A DNA stretch of 64,000 nt from Melghirimyces profundicolus (GCF_003054245.1 NZ_QBKR01000016.1:1-64000); one strand, 5' to 3'; counted from the first letter of the stretch, positions 53,342 to 62,148 are shown. Made by a program: numbers and translations. Notes: generated from the letters alone by a model not told the origin.

Positions 53342-54007
53342 ATGGTCTGGAAATGGGATTTCACCTTTAATGAAGTGATTCCGAGGCTGCTGGAAGTCAT
53401 CGAAGTTACGATTAACGCCACGTTGGGTGCTTTTGCCTTTGCGGTGATGGTTGGTCTGGTCCTTGCCCTGTTGCGCCGGTCCGACCGCAAGTGGATTTCC
53501 TGGCCCACGTACGGCTTTATTGAGTTTATCCGCTTAACCCCGCCCCTGGTGCAGTTGTTCTTCATCTTCTTTGTGTTCCCCCACCTGTTTGGACTGACGC
53601 TGTCGCCGATGGTGGCCGGGATCCTGGGCCTGGGGATTCACTACAGCACCTACCTGTCCGAGGTATACCGGGCCGGGATCGAGTCGGTGCCCAAAGGACA
53701 GTGGGAAGCAGCCACGGCGCTCAACTTCTCTCCTTTGCAGAAGTGGAAGTCGGTTATCCTTCCCCAAGCCATCCGGCCGATCCTGCCGGTGATGGGGAAC
53801 TATCTGATCGTGTTGTTTAAAGAAACGCCGCTCCTGTCGGCGATCGGACTGATGGAACTGGTGGGAATGGCAAAAGGAATCGGTGCGGAAACCTTCCGTT
53901 ACACGGAGCCATTCACCATTGTGGGGATTCTCTTCCTGATCCTCAGCTATTCGGCCTCCCTGCTCGTGAAACGCATGGAATTGAAACTGGACCTGAACCG
54001 CAGATAA
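53342..54007 (+). CDS. ehuD: Ectoine ABC transporter permease EhuD
   Basis: 221 residues, same permease family: VIEVTINATLGAFAFAVMVG, FIRLTPPLVQLFFIFFVFP, and EAA loop AATALNFSPLQKWKSVILPQ. Pairs with EhuC as heterodimer. Starts 3 bp after ehuC; GTTTGATCGATG junction. Confidence 0.92.
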   Translation: MVWKWDFTFNEVIPRLLEVIEVTINATLGAFAFAVMVGLVLALLRRSDRKWISWPTYGFIEFIRLTPPLVQLFFIFFVFPHLFGLTLSPMVAGILGLGIHYSTYLSEVYRAGIESVPKGQWEAATALNFSPLQKWKSVILPQAIRPILPVMGNYLIVLFKETPLLSAIGLMELVGMAKGIGAETFRYTEPFTIVGILFLILSYSASLLVKRMELKLDLNRR

Positions 54008-54026
54008 GAAAGGAAGTGAAGAAGAC

Positions 54027-54863
54027 TTGACTGACACCCAGGAGAAACGGTTCACCGCCTATGACATCGACGGCAAGGAGCCGATCGTCAAATACCGGAA
54101 AATCAGCAAATCCTTCGGAGACAACGAAGTCCTGAAGGAGATCGACTTTGACCTCTACCCCGGGGAACGGGTGGCCATCATCGGTCCCAGCGGATCCGGA
54201 AAGACGACGATGGCACGCCTTTTGATGACGCTGGAAACGCCGACGGCCGGCACGATTGAGGTGGACGGGCGCCATCTGTGGCACAAAGAAGTGAACGGGA
54301 AATTGGTCCCCGCCGACGAAAAGCACCTTCACGAGGTGCGGGGGGATATCGGGATGGTGTTCCAGCACTTCAATCTGTTCCCGCACATGACCATCATGAG
54401 AAACCTGACGGAAGCTCCGGTCAAGGTGCTCGGCCTTCCCAAAAAAGAAGCAGAAGAGCGGGCCAAGGAGATGCTCGAAAAGGTGGGGATGTCGGAGAAG
54501 GCGAAGGATTATCCCGCCAGTCTCTCCGGCGGCCAACAGCAGCGGGTGGCCATCGCCCGGGCCTTGGTGATGCGTCCCAAGGTGATGCTCTTTGACGAGC
54601 CGACCTCCGCCCTGGATCCGGAAACCGTGGGTGAGGTGCTCAACGTGATCAAGGACATCGCCAAACAGGGGGATATGTCGATGATGCTGATCACCCACGA
54701 GATGAGTTTCGCCCGGGAAGTGGCCGACCGGGTATGCTTCTTCGACGAAGGGAAAATTCAGGAACAGGGGCCCCCGTCGGAAATCTTCACCAACCCGGAA
54801 ACCGAACGGTTGAGAGAATTTCTTAAAGGGTTTAACGTGAACGGAAACGGGGAATCGCAATAA
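54027..54863 (+). CDS. ehuA: Ectoine ABC transporter ATPase EhuA
   Basis: 278 residues. Walker A GPSGSGKTTMARL, Q-loop GMVFQHFNLFPHMT, signature LSGGQQQRVAIARAL, Walker B VMLFDEPTSALDP and H-loop LITHEMSFAREVAD. Energises EhuCD in the inner leaflet. Last gene of the uptake set, followed by a strong terminator. Confidence 0.93.
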   Translation: MTDTQEKRFTAYDIDGKEPIVKYRKISKSFGDNEVLKEIDFDLYPGERVAIIGPSGSGKTTMARLLMTLETPTAGTIEVDGRHLWHKEVNGKLVPADEKHLHEVRGDIGMVFQHFNLFPHMTIMRNLTEAPVKVLGLPKKEAEERAKEMLEKVGMSEKAKDYPASLSGGQQQRVAIARALVMRPKVMLFDEPTSALDPETVGEVLNVIKDIAKQGDMSMMLITHEMSFAREVADRVCFFDEGKIQEQGPPSEIFTNPETERLREFLKGFNVNGNGESQ

Positions 54864-54884
54864 CGGGAATCGAATCGATCGGAC

Positions 54885-54919
54885 AAGCCGCCGGCATAAG
54901 CCGGCGGCTTTGTTTTTTT
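54885..54919 (+). terminator. Terminator of the ectoine catabolism/uptake operon
   Basis: AAGCCGCCGGC-ATAA-GCCGGCGGCTT followed by TGTTTTTTT; a textbook intrinsic terminator. Confidence 0.92.
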
Positions 54920-55021
54920 AGGGATACCTGATTTTGGATTGCCATAATACTGAAAATTTAGTATTATATCGATACGACATCGTACTGACTTGAGTATCTT
55001 GAAGAAGGGAGAAGGTGTGCC

Positions 55022-56809
55022 GTGAAAAATCGGATCCGGGCGATGGTTCTGCTTTTGGCGGCGGCGATCCTGCCGGCTGCGGTTTGGGTCCCCGGTGCCC
55101 ATGCGGTCGGACCCCCCTCGGGGGCGACATGGGACGATTACGACCGTCCGGCTGAATATGAAGTGAAAGTGGAAAAAGATAGATCCATCACCGTTCGGGA
55201 CGGGACCGTTCTGACGGCGGATATCTATCGGCCGGCTGCCAGGGGCCGGTTTCCCGTCCTCCTGACCCAGACCCCCTACAACAAGAACGGGACGTTGGGA
55301 CAGGCCAACGAGTATTTTGTCCGGAGAGGGTATGTTCATGTGGTGGTTGATGTCCGGGGAACCGGCGGCTCCCAGGGGAGCTGGGAGGCGTTCGGAGAGT
55401 CGGAGCAACAAGACGGATATGACCTGGTGAAATGGGTGGCGGAGCAGCCCTGGAGTGACGGGAACGTGGGTCTGTGGGGGGCATCCTACATGGCCATCAA
55501 CCAGATTTTCACCGCTGCCCGGCATCCGCCCGGTTTGAAGGCGATCTTCCCGATCGTGCCGATGGCGGACAGTTACCGGGACATCATGATGTCCGGGGGG
55601 CAGGCCAACACCGGGTTCATCCCTTTGTGGATGGGACTGGTCACCTCGGGAGGGCTGATGCCTCCGACTTACACGCTGGAAGATCCGGTCCGGGGGAGCA
55701 CTTCCCTTGCGGGGCACGCCGGTTCGACCCTCAACTTTCCGGTCCACACCGTTTCTTCCATCCTGACGGGTGGGGACAAAGCCTTTGACGGACCCTTTTA
55801 TCGCCTTCGTTCTCCGGTGGAGGCGGCGGACCGGGTGAAGGTCCCCGCCTTTATCACCGGCGGCCTCCATGATATTTTCCAACGGGGGGAACCCCTCCTT
55901 TACGAACACCTGAAGGAACGGGTGAACGCCAAATTGCTGATGGGAAACTGGACCCACGGCGATTTCGGCAGCGGACTGCCGGCGGACGGCGTTCCCACCC
56001 TGGACCGGATCGCGCTGCGCTGGTTCGACCATTATCTGAAGGGGATGGATACCAAGGTGGAGGACATCCCCGATGTGACCCAATATGTACTTGGAAAAGG
56101 CCATTTTGAAGTACAGCCGGACTGGCCCCACCCGGGAATCGAGCCCGAACGGTTCTATCTGGGGGAAGATCGAAGTCTGAAGCCGGAAAGGCCCTCTTCC
56201 GAAGGGAAGGATTCGATGCCGCAAATTCCGGTCAACGGCGTCTGCTCGGGCAGCACCAACCAATGGACCGCCGGACTGGTTCAGGCCATCCCCTGCACAA
56301 AGGATAACCGGCTGACCGAAAAGACCGAGATCACTTACACCACTCCGGTCCTGAAGGAAGATCTGAAGTTCTCCGGACCGATCGCCGCCAAGATCTATGC
56401 TTCCACCACCGCCCGGGAAGCGGTCCTCTCGGTGAGGATCACCGACGTGGCCCCGGACGGCACGTCCACCGAACTGACCGCGGGATGGTTGGCTGCTTCC
56501 TTCCGGGAAACGGATGAATCCAAAAGCCGAACCATTCAAGGGGAAAATTTGCAACCGTGGCATCCCTTCACCCGGGAATCCGTGAAAAACGTGACGCCGG
56601 GGGAAATCATGCCCCTGGACGTGGAAATTTTTCCGACCAACGCCGTGATCAAACAAGGACACCGCCTGCGGGTCGCCATCGGTCCGAGCGATTTCCCCCA
56701 TGCGGTCTCTCCGCTCCCTCAACTGGCGGATCAGACGGGAGGAGTGCTGACGCTGCACCACGGACCGTCCCATCCCTCCCGTGTGGTTCTGCCCGTGACG
56801 TCCCCTTGA
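55022..56809 (+). CDS. Secreted CocE/NonD-family serine hydrolase
   Basis: 595 residues. A Sec signal peptide (MVLLLAAAILPAAVWVPGA, cleavage near HA-VG) is followed by an X-Pro dipeptidyl-peptidase-like alpha/beta domain. VVVDVRGTGGSQGSWEAFG is the oxyanion region, GLWGASYMAIN holds the Ser nucleophile, GGLHDIFQRGEP the Asp and GNWTHGDFGS the His. The C-terminal jelly-roll domain includes ITYTTPVLKEDLKFSGP and ends with HGPSHPSRVVLPV. An exported esterase, peptidase or acylase; substrate unknown. GTG start after AGAAGG. Confidence 0.88.
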   Translation: MKNRIRAMVLLLAAAILPAAVWVPGAHAVGPPSGATWDDYDRPAEYEVKVEKDRSITVRDGTVLTADIYRPAARGRFPVLLTQTPYNKNGTLGQANEYFVRRGYVHVVVDVRGTGGSQGSWEAFGESEQQDGYDLVKWVAEQPWSDGNVGLWGASYMAINQIFTAARHPPGLKAIFPIVPMADSYRDIMMSGGQANTGFIPLWMGLVTSGGLMPPTYTLEDPVRGSTSLAGHAGSTLNFPVHTVSSILTGGDKAFDGPFYRLRSPVEAADRVKVPAFITGGLHDIFQRGEPLLYEHLKERVNAKLLMGNWTHGDFGSGLPADGVPTLDRIALRWFDHYLKGMDTKVEDIPDVTQYVLGKGHFEVQPDWPHPGIEPERFYLGEDRSLKPERPSSEGKDSMPQIPVNGVCSGSTNQWTAGLVQAIPCTKDNRLTEKTEITYTTPVLKEDLKFSGPIAAKIYASTTAREAVLSVRITDVAPDGTSTELTAGWLAASFRETDESKSRTIQGENLQPWHPFTRESVKNVTPGEIMPLDVEIFPTNAVIKQGHRLRVAIGPSDFPHAVSPLPQLADQTGGVLTLHHGPSHPSRVVLPVTSP

Positions 56810-56815
56810 TGAAAG

Positions 56816-56845
56816 AGCTCTCCAGCGGAGGGCTTTTTCGTTTTT
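56816..56845 (+). terminator. Terminator after the CocE/NonD hydrolase
   Basis: AGCTCTCC-AGC-GGAGGGCT with one G-U-type pair, followed by TTTTCGTTTTT. Confidence 0.75.
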
Positions 56846-56950
56846 CAATAAAAAAACCGTTATTTTTTCTCCCTGAGTGGACACAAAAACGGACCCCTTT
56901 ACGAATAAAATTAATGAAGAGACTTTGACCGGAGTGGAGAGGTGTCTTCC

Positions 56951-57127
56951 GTGTATAAAAAGCGGATGAAACTGCTGTCTTTGATGATCGCGTTGACGCT
57001 CTTTTTCATTCAGAACCAGGAAGCCGATACGGCCCATGCCCATGGGGCCGATGGAGAACCGCCGGTGGAGACCGTGAAGGAAACCGCGAAAAAAGTGGTC
57101 CGCTCCCTCTTGAACCCGGGGGAATAA
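56951..57127 (+). CDS. Small secreted or membrane-anchored peptide, unknown
   Basis: 58 residues from GTG 56951 (GTG 56942 is too close to the GGAGAGG site). A basic start and hydrophobic helix (LLSLMIALTLFFIQN) are followed by a short outside part AHGADGEPPVETVKETAKKV. A terminator follows. No family recognised. Confidence 0.5.
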   Translation: MYKKRMKLLSLMIALTLFFIQNQEADTAHAHGADGEPPVETVKETAKKVVRSLLNPGE

Positions 57128-57137
57128 GAGCCCGCTT

Positions 57138-57162
57138 AAAGCCCTTTTCCGGGGCTTTTTTG
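57138..57162 (+). terminator. Terminator after the small secreted peptide
   Basis: AAAGCCC-TTTTCC-GGGGCTTTTTT hairpin. Confidence 0.75.
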
Positions 57163-57202
57163 TATGATAATGAAATCATGGGGAGGGATCACCTGAACGT
57201 CC

Positions 57203-57255
57203 GTGCTCATCGATGATGCATTCAATGCAAATCCTCAATCGGTGAAAGCGGAAAC
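57203..57255 (+). pseudogene. Possible Mur-ligase fragment
   Basis: The frame from GTG 57203 reads VLIDDAFNANPQSVKAE, like the conserved IDDAYNANP-S segment of MurF-type ligases, then loses similarity. It may be a leftover of an acquired wall-precursor ligase next to the LD-carboxypeptidase. The interval 57163-57434 is AT-rich; I see no intact gene in it. Confidence 0.35.
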
Positions 57256-57434
57256 AAACGTACTTAAACAGACAGGAAAAAATAGTAAAAAAATAAATAA
57301 TGGCACTGAATACTGGTGGTTTCCTAATTATTCAACTCCCTTCCACCTTGTCTTTTTTTGTGAAATCGATGAATGGACATGCACGGGACAAACGTCCAGA
57401 GCATTTAAATACAAGGGGAAAGGGAGTGTCATGT

Positions 57435-58385
57435 ATGGCCATAAAACCACCTATGCTTCGCCCTGGAGATACGATTGGAATTGTTACTCCGGGGAGTCCT
57501 GAAGAAGCAGATGTGATTAATGATCGAATTGATACCCTCAGAGGAATGGGATTTAATGTCGTATTAGGTCAATATGTATATGCTGAAAATGGTTTTCTGG
57601 CTGGTACCGACCAACAACGCGCCTTTGATTTAATGAGCATGTTTGAAAATGAACAAGTGAATATGATCATGCCTACCCGGGGTGGCGTGGGCGTAGCCGG
57701 AATTCTACCTTACCTGGATTATAATTTGATTCGGCGCAATCCTAAAATTGTAACAGGATACAGTGATATTACTGTATTATTAAACGTTCTATATCAATTG
57801 AGCAATCTGGTGACTTTCCACGGTCTTATGCTTGTTAACTTCCATCAGGAAGAGCCTGCTTATAATTTCGAACAATATTTTGAAGCGGTAACCCAGGTCA
57901 ATCCATTCAGAAGAATTGAAAATCCTCCTGACAAACCTCAAATAAGCAGGGTTCCCGGAAACGTGACAGGCCCGGTTGTAGGAGGGAATCTTACTCCTTT
58001 TGTAGGTACATTGGGAACCCCGTTTGACATTGATACGAGAGGAAAAATACTCCTCTTGGAAGAGGTGAATGAGCCCATGACCAGGGTTTACAGATATTTG
58101 AATCATCTGAAGCTTGCCGGAAAATTTGATGATTGTATCGGAATTATTTTAGGGGAATGCACAGATTGTATTCCGTCTTTCGGAGTAACGTACGAAGATT
58201 TAATTAATGATTTCCTTGTTCCTCTTGGCAAACCGCTCATGACAAACGTTGCAACGGCCCACGGGGAATATAAAACAACGATCCCCATTGGTGTAAATGT
58301 GAATTTAAATACCTTTGAAAATACGTTGACGGTTGTGGAACCGGCCGTAAGCCCATATATTTCAAAGCGATCTTTTTTCTTATAA
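57435..58385 (+). CDS. LD-carboxypeptidase / MccF-like S66 peptidase
   Basis: 316 residues. S66 family: LRPGDTIGIVTPGSPEEAD, MPTRGGVGVAGILPYLDY, the serine nucleophile in VTGYSDITVLLN, catalytic Glu near LLLEEVNEPMTRV and His in ATAHGEYKTTIPIG. Enzymes of this type trim D-Ala from murein tetrapeptides in recycling or give immunity to microcin-like peptide-nucleotides. ATG 57435 follows AAAGGGAG. The gene is clearly more AT-rich and uses different codons than its neighbours, suggesting recent acquisition. Confidence 0.88.
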   Translation: MAIKPPMLRPGDTIGIVTPGSPEEADVINDRIDTLRGMGFNVVLGQYVYAENGFLAGTDQQRAFDLMSMFENEQVNMIMPTRGGVGVAGILPYLDYNLIRRNPKIVTGYSDITVLLNVLYQLSNLVTFHGLMLVNFHQEEPAYNFEQYFEAVTQVNPFRRIENPPDKPQISRVPGNVTGPVVGGNLTPFVGTLGTPFDIDTRGKILLLEEVNEPMTRVYRYLNHLKLAGKFDDCIGIILGECTDCIPSFGVTYEDLINDFLVPLGKPLMTNVATAHGEYKTTIPIGVNVNLNTFENTLTVVEPAVSPYISKRSFFL

Positions 58386-58509
58386 TTGTGTATGAATATC
58401 GGTGATCCAACACTTTTTTCAAATAAGTGACAGATGAACCTTCTGTACCCATCGTATGGTCGTCTTCTTGATTGAATACAGTCAATGGCCGTGTTTAGTG
58501 TAGACTCTA

Positions 58510-58800
58510 AAAGCGTTGTGATTGATGGTTAGGTTCAGAAGAAGGGAAGCGTTTACCCGAAATTGCGACTTTGCTGTCCTGCCCAGCGGAGAATCAGCCG
58601 GCAAGGGCGTTCAGGGGCAAAAGCTTCTCTGTGTTGCATCCGCAGGCGTTTGCCCCTGCCCGCAGCAGGAAGATTCGGAGCGGACCGTGCAACCATCTCT
58701 GCAGGACAGCATAGCGCGACCGGGAGTGAAGCGACCTCAGGCGCGACTTGTGCTCTGAGAGAACAACCGGAGTGGCTTCGGGTGAATGCGCCGCCCGCAG
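58510..58800 (-). repeat. Dispersed TIR element, copy E
   Basis: Nearly full length, reverse orientation: AAGCGTTGTGATTGATGG at its right-arm end, GGGAAGCGTTTACCC, stem CAGGGGCAAA/TTTGCCCCTG, the CTCTGCAGGACAGCATAGCG and GCGACCGGGAGTGAAGCGAC blocks, and GGCTTCGGGTGAATGCGCCG. The outermost left end (CTCACTTTTTCAC) is lost. The stretch 58386-58867 contains no gene that I can support. Confidence 0.87.
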
Positions 58801-58867
58801 TGGAACCGGTTACAATGATTTCCTCCGGGTTCGCACCAGCACTGCAGTTAACCTGCTTAGCCAACAT

Positions 58868-58896
58868 AAAAAAGCGCCCCATGGCGGCGCTTTTAA
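58868..58896 (-). terminator. Terminator of the murE-like gene
   Basis: AAAAGCGCC/GGCGCTTTT stem next to the stop codon, with six T residues on the minus strand. Confidence 0.8.
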
Positions 58897-60344
58897 ACTT
58901 TCAGGTGTTCCCTTTTCATCAGCCATCGCACAGCCTCCAAGTCCGAGTGGACGGGGAGGGTGCAGGGATCATCGTAGGGTTCGGGTCCTTTGCCGGTGAT
59001 GGTGATCCAGTCCCCGGGACGGGCTTCCTCCAATGCCTGCCGGATGGCGAGGGACCGATCCTCGACCAGGGTCACCTTTCCCCGGCCGTACCGACGGGCG
59101 ATCCGTTTCATCTCTTCCTTCATCTCATTCCACGGGGTCTTTCCCAGCTTGTCCCGGGTGAGAATCACCCGGTCGCTGATCCGGGAAGAAACGGAAAGCA
59201 ATTCTCCCCGTTTGGAAGGGTCCCGGTCTCCCCGGAAACCGAAGACGTGAAAGAGTTGCCCGTTGCAACGGGACCGGATGGTGTTCAGGAATTCATACAG
59301 CCCGTCCGGAGTATGGGCATAATCGACCACCAAATTCACTCCGGAAGGGTGTGAAAACCGTTCAAATCTCCCAGGGATTCCGGGGAATTGTTCCAGTGCG
59401 CGGACGGCCCGGTCGGCTTCCACGCCCAGGGATGTGGCGGCGCAGTAGGCCGCTGCCGCATTGCGGGCGTTGTATTTTCCGGGAAGGGGAAGAGAGAGCG
59501 TCCGGACCGTTCCCCCTTCCCGCAAATCCAGACGGCCTCGATCCGTCGGTTCGATCCGGATGTCATCTTCGGGCGTTTCCCCGACGGTCCGGACGGAGAG
59601 ACCTTCCGACACCAATTGGCCGGCGAGTTTTCGGCCCCAGTCGGTGAAGGTGCAGACAACCGCCGTTCCGGAAGGTTTCAATTGGGAAAAAAGGCGTTTC
59701 TTCGCCTGGAAGTAAGCCTCCATATTCCCGTGGTAATCCAGGTGTTCCCGGCTCAGGTTGGTGAAGACCGCACAGTCGAAACCGATCCGGTCGGTTCGGT
59801 GCTGTACAATGCCGTGGGAAGAGACTTCCATCACCACCCAGGGGTCGCGGCTTTCAGCCAGCCACTTTTGAAGAGACAGGGCATCGGGGGTGGTGTTGGC
59901 GGCGGGGATCTCCACTCCGTTGATCCGGTGATGAATGGTACCGATCAGGGTGCAGCTGCTTCCGTTCTCCCGCAGGATATGGTGGAGCATGTGGGAAGTG
60001 GTGGTTTTACCGTTGGTTCCGGTCACTCCGACGACGGTGTGACGGTCGGAAGGCTGACCATAAAAGCGGGCGGCCAAGTGGGCAAGCGCCCTGCGGCCGT
60101 CGGGGACGCGGATATAGGGAACGGGGAGGTCGGGAACCTCTTTCTCACCCGCCACGGCGACGGCTCCGGCCCGGACGGCGTCCATGATGAAATCATGACC
60201 GTCCACCTCATTGCCCCGGATCGCGACAAAAAGATCTCCGGGTTGGATTTTGGCGGAATGAAAATGAATTCCCCGAATGGATCGGTCACCCGCAGAGGCG
60301 GGAACCGAAACCGGAAGGGGATGAAAAACATCCTTCAATTTCAT
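58893..60344 (-). CDS. MurE-like Mur ligase without the DNPR motif
   Basis: 483 residues, three Mur-ligase domains. The first ends near VRVPDGRRALAHLAARFYG; ATP loop GVTGTNGKTTTSHMLHHIL; MEVSSHGIVQHRTDRIGFD; carbamylated-Lys region AYFQAKKRLFSQL; C-terminal VDYAHTPDGLYEFLN and GFRGDRDPSKRGEL. Where meso-diaminopimelate enzymes have DNPR, this protein reads LTRDKLGKTPW. It therefore may add another amino acid, or act on a non-murein acceptor. It is monocistronic and not in a dcw cluster. ATG after AGAGGAG. Confidence 0.88.
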   Translation of the reverse strand: MKLKDVFHPLPVSVPASAGDRSIRGIHFHSAKIQPGDLFVAIRGNEVDGHDFIMDAVRAGAVAVAGEKEVPDLPVPYIRVPDGRRALAHLAARFYGQPSDRHTVVGVTGTNGKTTTSHMLHHILRENGSSCTLIGTIHHRINGVEIPAANTTPDALSLQKWLAESRDPWVVMEVSSHGIVQHRTDRIGFDCAVFTNLSREHLDYHGNMEAYFQAKKRLFSQLKPSGTAVVCTFTDWGRKLAGQLVSEGLSVRTVGETPEDDIRIEPTDRGRLDLREGGTVRTLSLPLPGKYNARNAAAAYCAATSLGVEADRAVRALEQFPGIPGRFERFSHPSGVNLVVDYAHTPDGLYEFLNTIRSRCNGQLFHVFGFRGDRDPSKRGELLSVSSRISDRVILTRDKLGKTPWNEMKEEMKRIARRYGRGKVTLVEDRSLAIRQALEEARPGDWITITGKGPEPYDDPCTLPVHSDLEAVRWLMKREHLKV

Positions 60345-60529
60345 GGGAACTCCTCTTTCTATGTCGGAAGCATTGGGTATCCATTTTCACATTCTCGACT
60401 TAGAAGTCTGTACCTCCAGTAACGGCGTTCGGCCTGATTCAGTTACATGGGATTCTGCTTCCTTTTCTTTTCAATAGGGAGCGGGAAACTCCCTGCCGGT
60501 TATGAAAGATTCTGCCTCAAAAGGGCCAT

Positions 60530-61357
60530 CTATGTCAAATCATGCCGGAAAATTCGGACGCCCGGTTTTTCCTTCAGAGGTTCCCCTTTCAGGAAATCCC
60601 GGACCATCTCGTTGAATCGGTTTGTCTCCATGGTATTCAGGGGATCGTATTCCCCTTGGAAAATCGTCAGTTGGGAATGGGGAATCCTTTTGAAAAGGAG
60701 CCGGGAACCTTTCAACTCCAGTGGATTGACATCGCCTGCCATGACCAGGGTGGGATGATGGATCCGGGGCAAAAGAGGGGTGAAGTCCGGCTGTTTCTGC
60801 CGGTTCAGTCGAAGGAAGTTCTCTTTCTTCATGGAAAACGTATGCTTTAACATTCGGCGGGTCCGTTTTTGACCCGGCCCTGATCCGTTATACAGGGCGA
60901 GAACCCGGTGTTGGATCCATTTCCAGGGGCAGAGAATAACCAACGGATAACAGATTTTAAATAAAAAAGAAATCAAACGGGAAGGAGTTCGGCCGTATCC
61001 GTCGGCGAGCACCAGCCGGTCCACCGAAGAGGGGGAATAAATCGCCAGGGTGAGCGCCGCAACGGCCCCGAGGGAGACGCCCACCACATGGGTTTTTTCC
61101 AGCCGGAGATGGTCCAGGAGGGCTTTCAGGTCCCTGGCATAGAGGTCCGGGGGGATGTTGTCCGGAAGCGGCCCGGATTGCCCGTGCCCCCGCAGATCGG
61201 GCATGATCATCCGAAACTCCCGTGAGAAGAAGGGGATCTGCGGTTCCCACATGTCTCCCCGGGTCCCCATCCCGTGCAGAAACAGGATCGGAGACCCTTG
61301 ACCTTCCGTCCGGTAGTGGAGGGGAATATCGTGGATGCGGAGTGTCGGCATCGCCAT
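60530..61357 (-). CDS. Alpha/beta hydrolase
   Basis: 275 residues. Oxyanion-side HGMGTRGDMWEPQIPFF, PDLRGHGQSGPLP, nucleophile elbow GVSLGAVAALTLA and late acid/His region (HPTLVMAGDVNPLELKGS, then IFQGEYDPLNTMETNRFN). The usual catalytic His near the C-terminus is not in a typical GH-x context, so activity is likely but unproven. The frame is open to 61588; ATG 61357 follows AGGAAGG. Confidence 0.82.
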   Translation of the reverse strand: MAMPTLRIHDIPLHYRTEGQGSPILFLHGMGTRGDMWEPQIPFFSREFRMIMPDLRGHGQSGPLPDNIPPDLYARDLKALLDHLRLEKTHVVGVSLGAVAALTLAIYSPSSVDRLVLADGYGRTPSRLISFLFKICYPLVILCPWKWIQHRVLALYNGSGPGQKRTRRMLKHTFSMKKENFLRLNRQKQPDFTPLLPRIHHPTLVMAGDVNPLELKGSRLLFKRIPHSQLTIFQGEYDPLNTMETNRFNEMVRDFLKGEPLKEKPGVRIFRHDLT

Positions 61358-61419
61358 TCGTTCCTTCCTGTTCGGCATTGTGTATAGATTATCCAGAACC
61401 CCATCCCCCATACACGCAA

Positions 61420-61446
61420 AAAAGACCCCGTGACGAGGGGTCTTTT
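61420..61446. terminator. Terminator-like hairpin upstream of the hydrolase gene
   Basis: AAAAGACCCC-GTGACGA-GGGGTCTTTT. T-runs on both strands make it bidirectional; on the minus strand it may end the small membrane protein transcript. Confidence 0.7.
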
Positions 61447-61535
61447 CCAGGGTGTGTCTGATCATTACCGCCCGGTGCAGATTTCCATGTGGTGCGGGAA
61501 ATCCGGGAATCAGTCGCCCATGCCGGAAAGGAAAG

Positions 61536-61600
61536 CAAGTTGCTGTTTCGGGTAGACGCTTCCCCCTTTCTCGAAACGAACATTTCAATTACAACGCTTC
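61536..61600 (+). repeat. Dispersed TIR element, right-arm fragment F
   Basis: Only the right arm is clear: GCTGTTTCGGGTAGACGCTTCC then CATTTCAATTACAACGCTTC (both shown shortened here relative to the element). It ends exactly at the stop codon of the convergent membrane-protein gene. Confidence 0.65.
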
Positions 61601-61932
61601 TAGTGGAACTGGTGCCACCGGTTCCGGACGAGCAACCACAAAAACAGGGGTCCGGCCAAGGCGGCCAGGACGGAAGGACCAACCACGATGACGGCATTGG
61701 GTATCAACAGGAGAACCAAGCTGAAATACCCGTAGAGCGCCCATCGTTTCCGGAAACAGATACCGGTTAAGAGGACGATGTTGCCGGTCACGGCGGACCA
61801 GAGAAGAAATCGGTACAGGTCGGGCAGTGCCTGTGCCGGGCTGTTCCGGGATGTCAGCCAGAACAGGACTAAGATGGACAGGGCCACTCCGAACGCGGTG
61901 AAGATATGCAGCAGGTTTCCGTGCCGATCCAA
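61600..61932 (-). CDS. Small membrane protein, unknown family
   Basis: 110 residues from TTG 61932, which follows GGGAGGCGG. Three to four hydrophobic stretches: FTAFGVALSILVLFWL, FLLWSAVTGNIVLLTGI, LYGYFSLVLLLIPNAVIVV and VLAALAGPLFLWLLV. The TAG stop lies at the junction with repeat F, and repeat G lies 45 bp upstream, so the gene is framed by two element copies. No family recognised. Confidence 0.6.
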   Translation of the reverse strand: MDRHGNLLHIFTAFGVALSILVLFWLTSRNSPAQALPDLYRFLLWSAVTGNIVLLTGICFRKRWALYGYFSLVLLLIPNAVIVVGPSVLAALAGPLFLWLLVRNRWHQFH

Positions 61933-61976
61933 CGTTCCGCCTCCCTTCTTTAACTCCGATCCTATCAAATCACCGC

Positions 61977-62148
61977 TGGAAGTTTGTAAAAAAAGTGAGC
62001 GGCAGCATTTACCCAAAGCCGCTCCGGCTGTACTCACAGAGCACAAGTCTCGCCGGGGTCGCTTGCTCCCCGGTCTCGCTATGCTGTCCTGCAGAGATGG
62101 TTGCACTGTCCGCTCCGTATCATCGAACATGAAACACAACGCTTCCAG
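61977..62148 (+). repeat. Dispersed TIR element, copy G with internal deletion
   Basis: Left end TGGAAGTTTGTAAAAAAAGT, stem GAGCGGC.../GCCGCTC, ACAAGTCTCGCC block and TATGCTGTCCTGCAGAGATG, then it jumps to GAAACACAACGCTTCCAG. The outer TGGAAG/CTTCCA bases extend the inverted repeat. Confidence 0.85.

Noticed and set aside
54758-57043. Open frame of 761 codons on the minus strand
   Set aside because: It is antisense to the CocE/NonD hydrolase and the end of ehuA, has no recognisable domain, and runs through a strong terminator.
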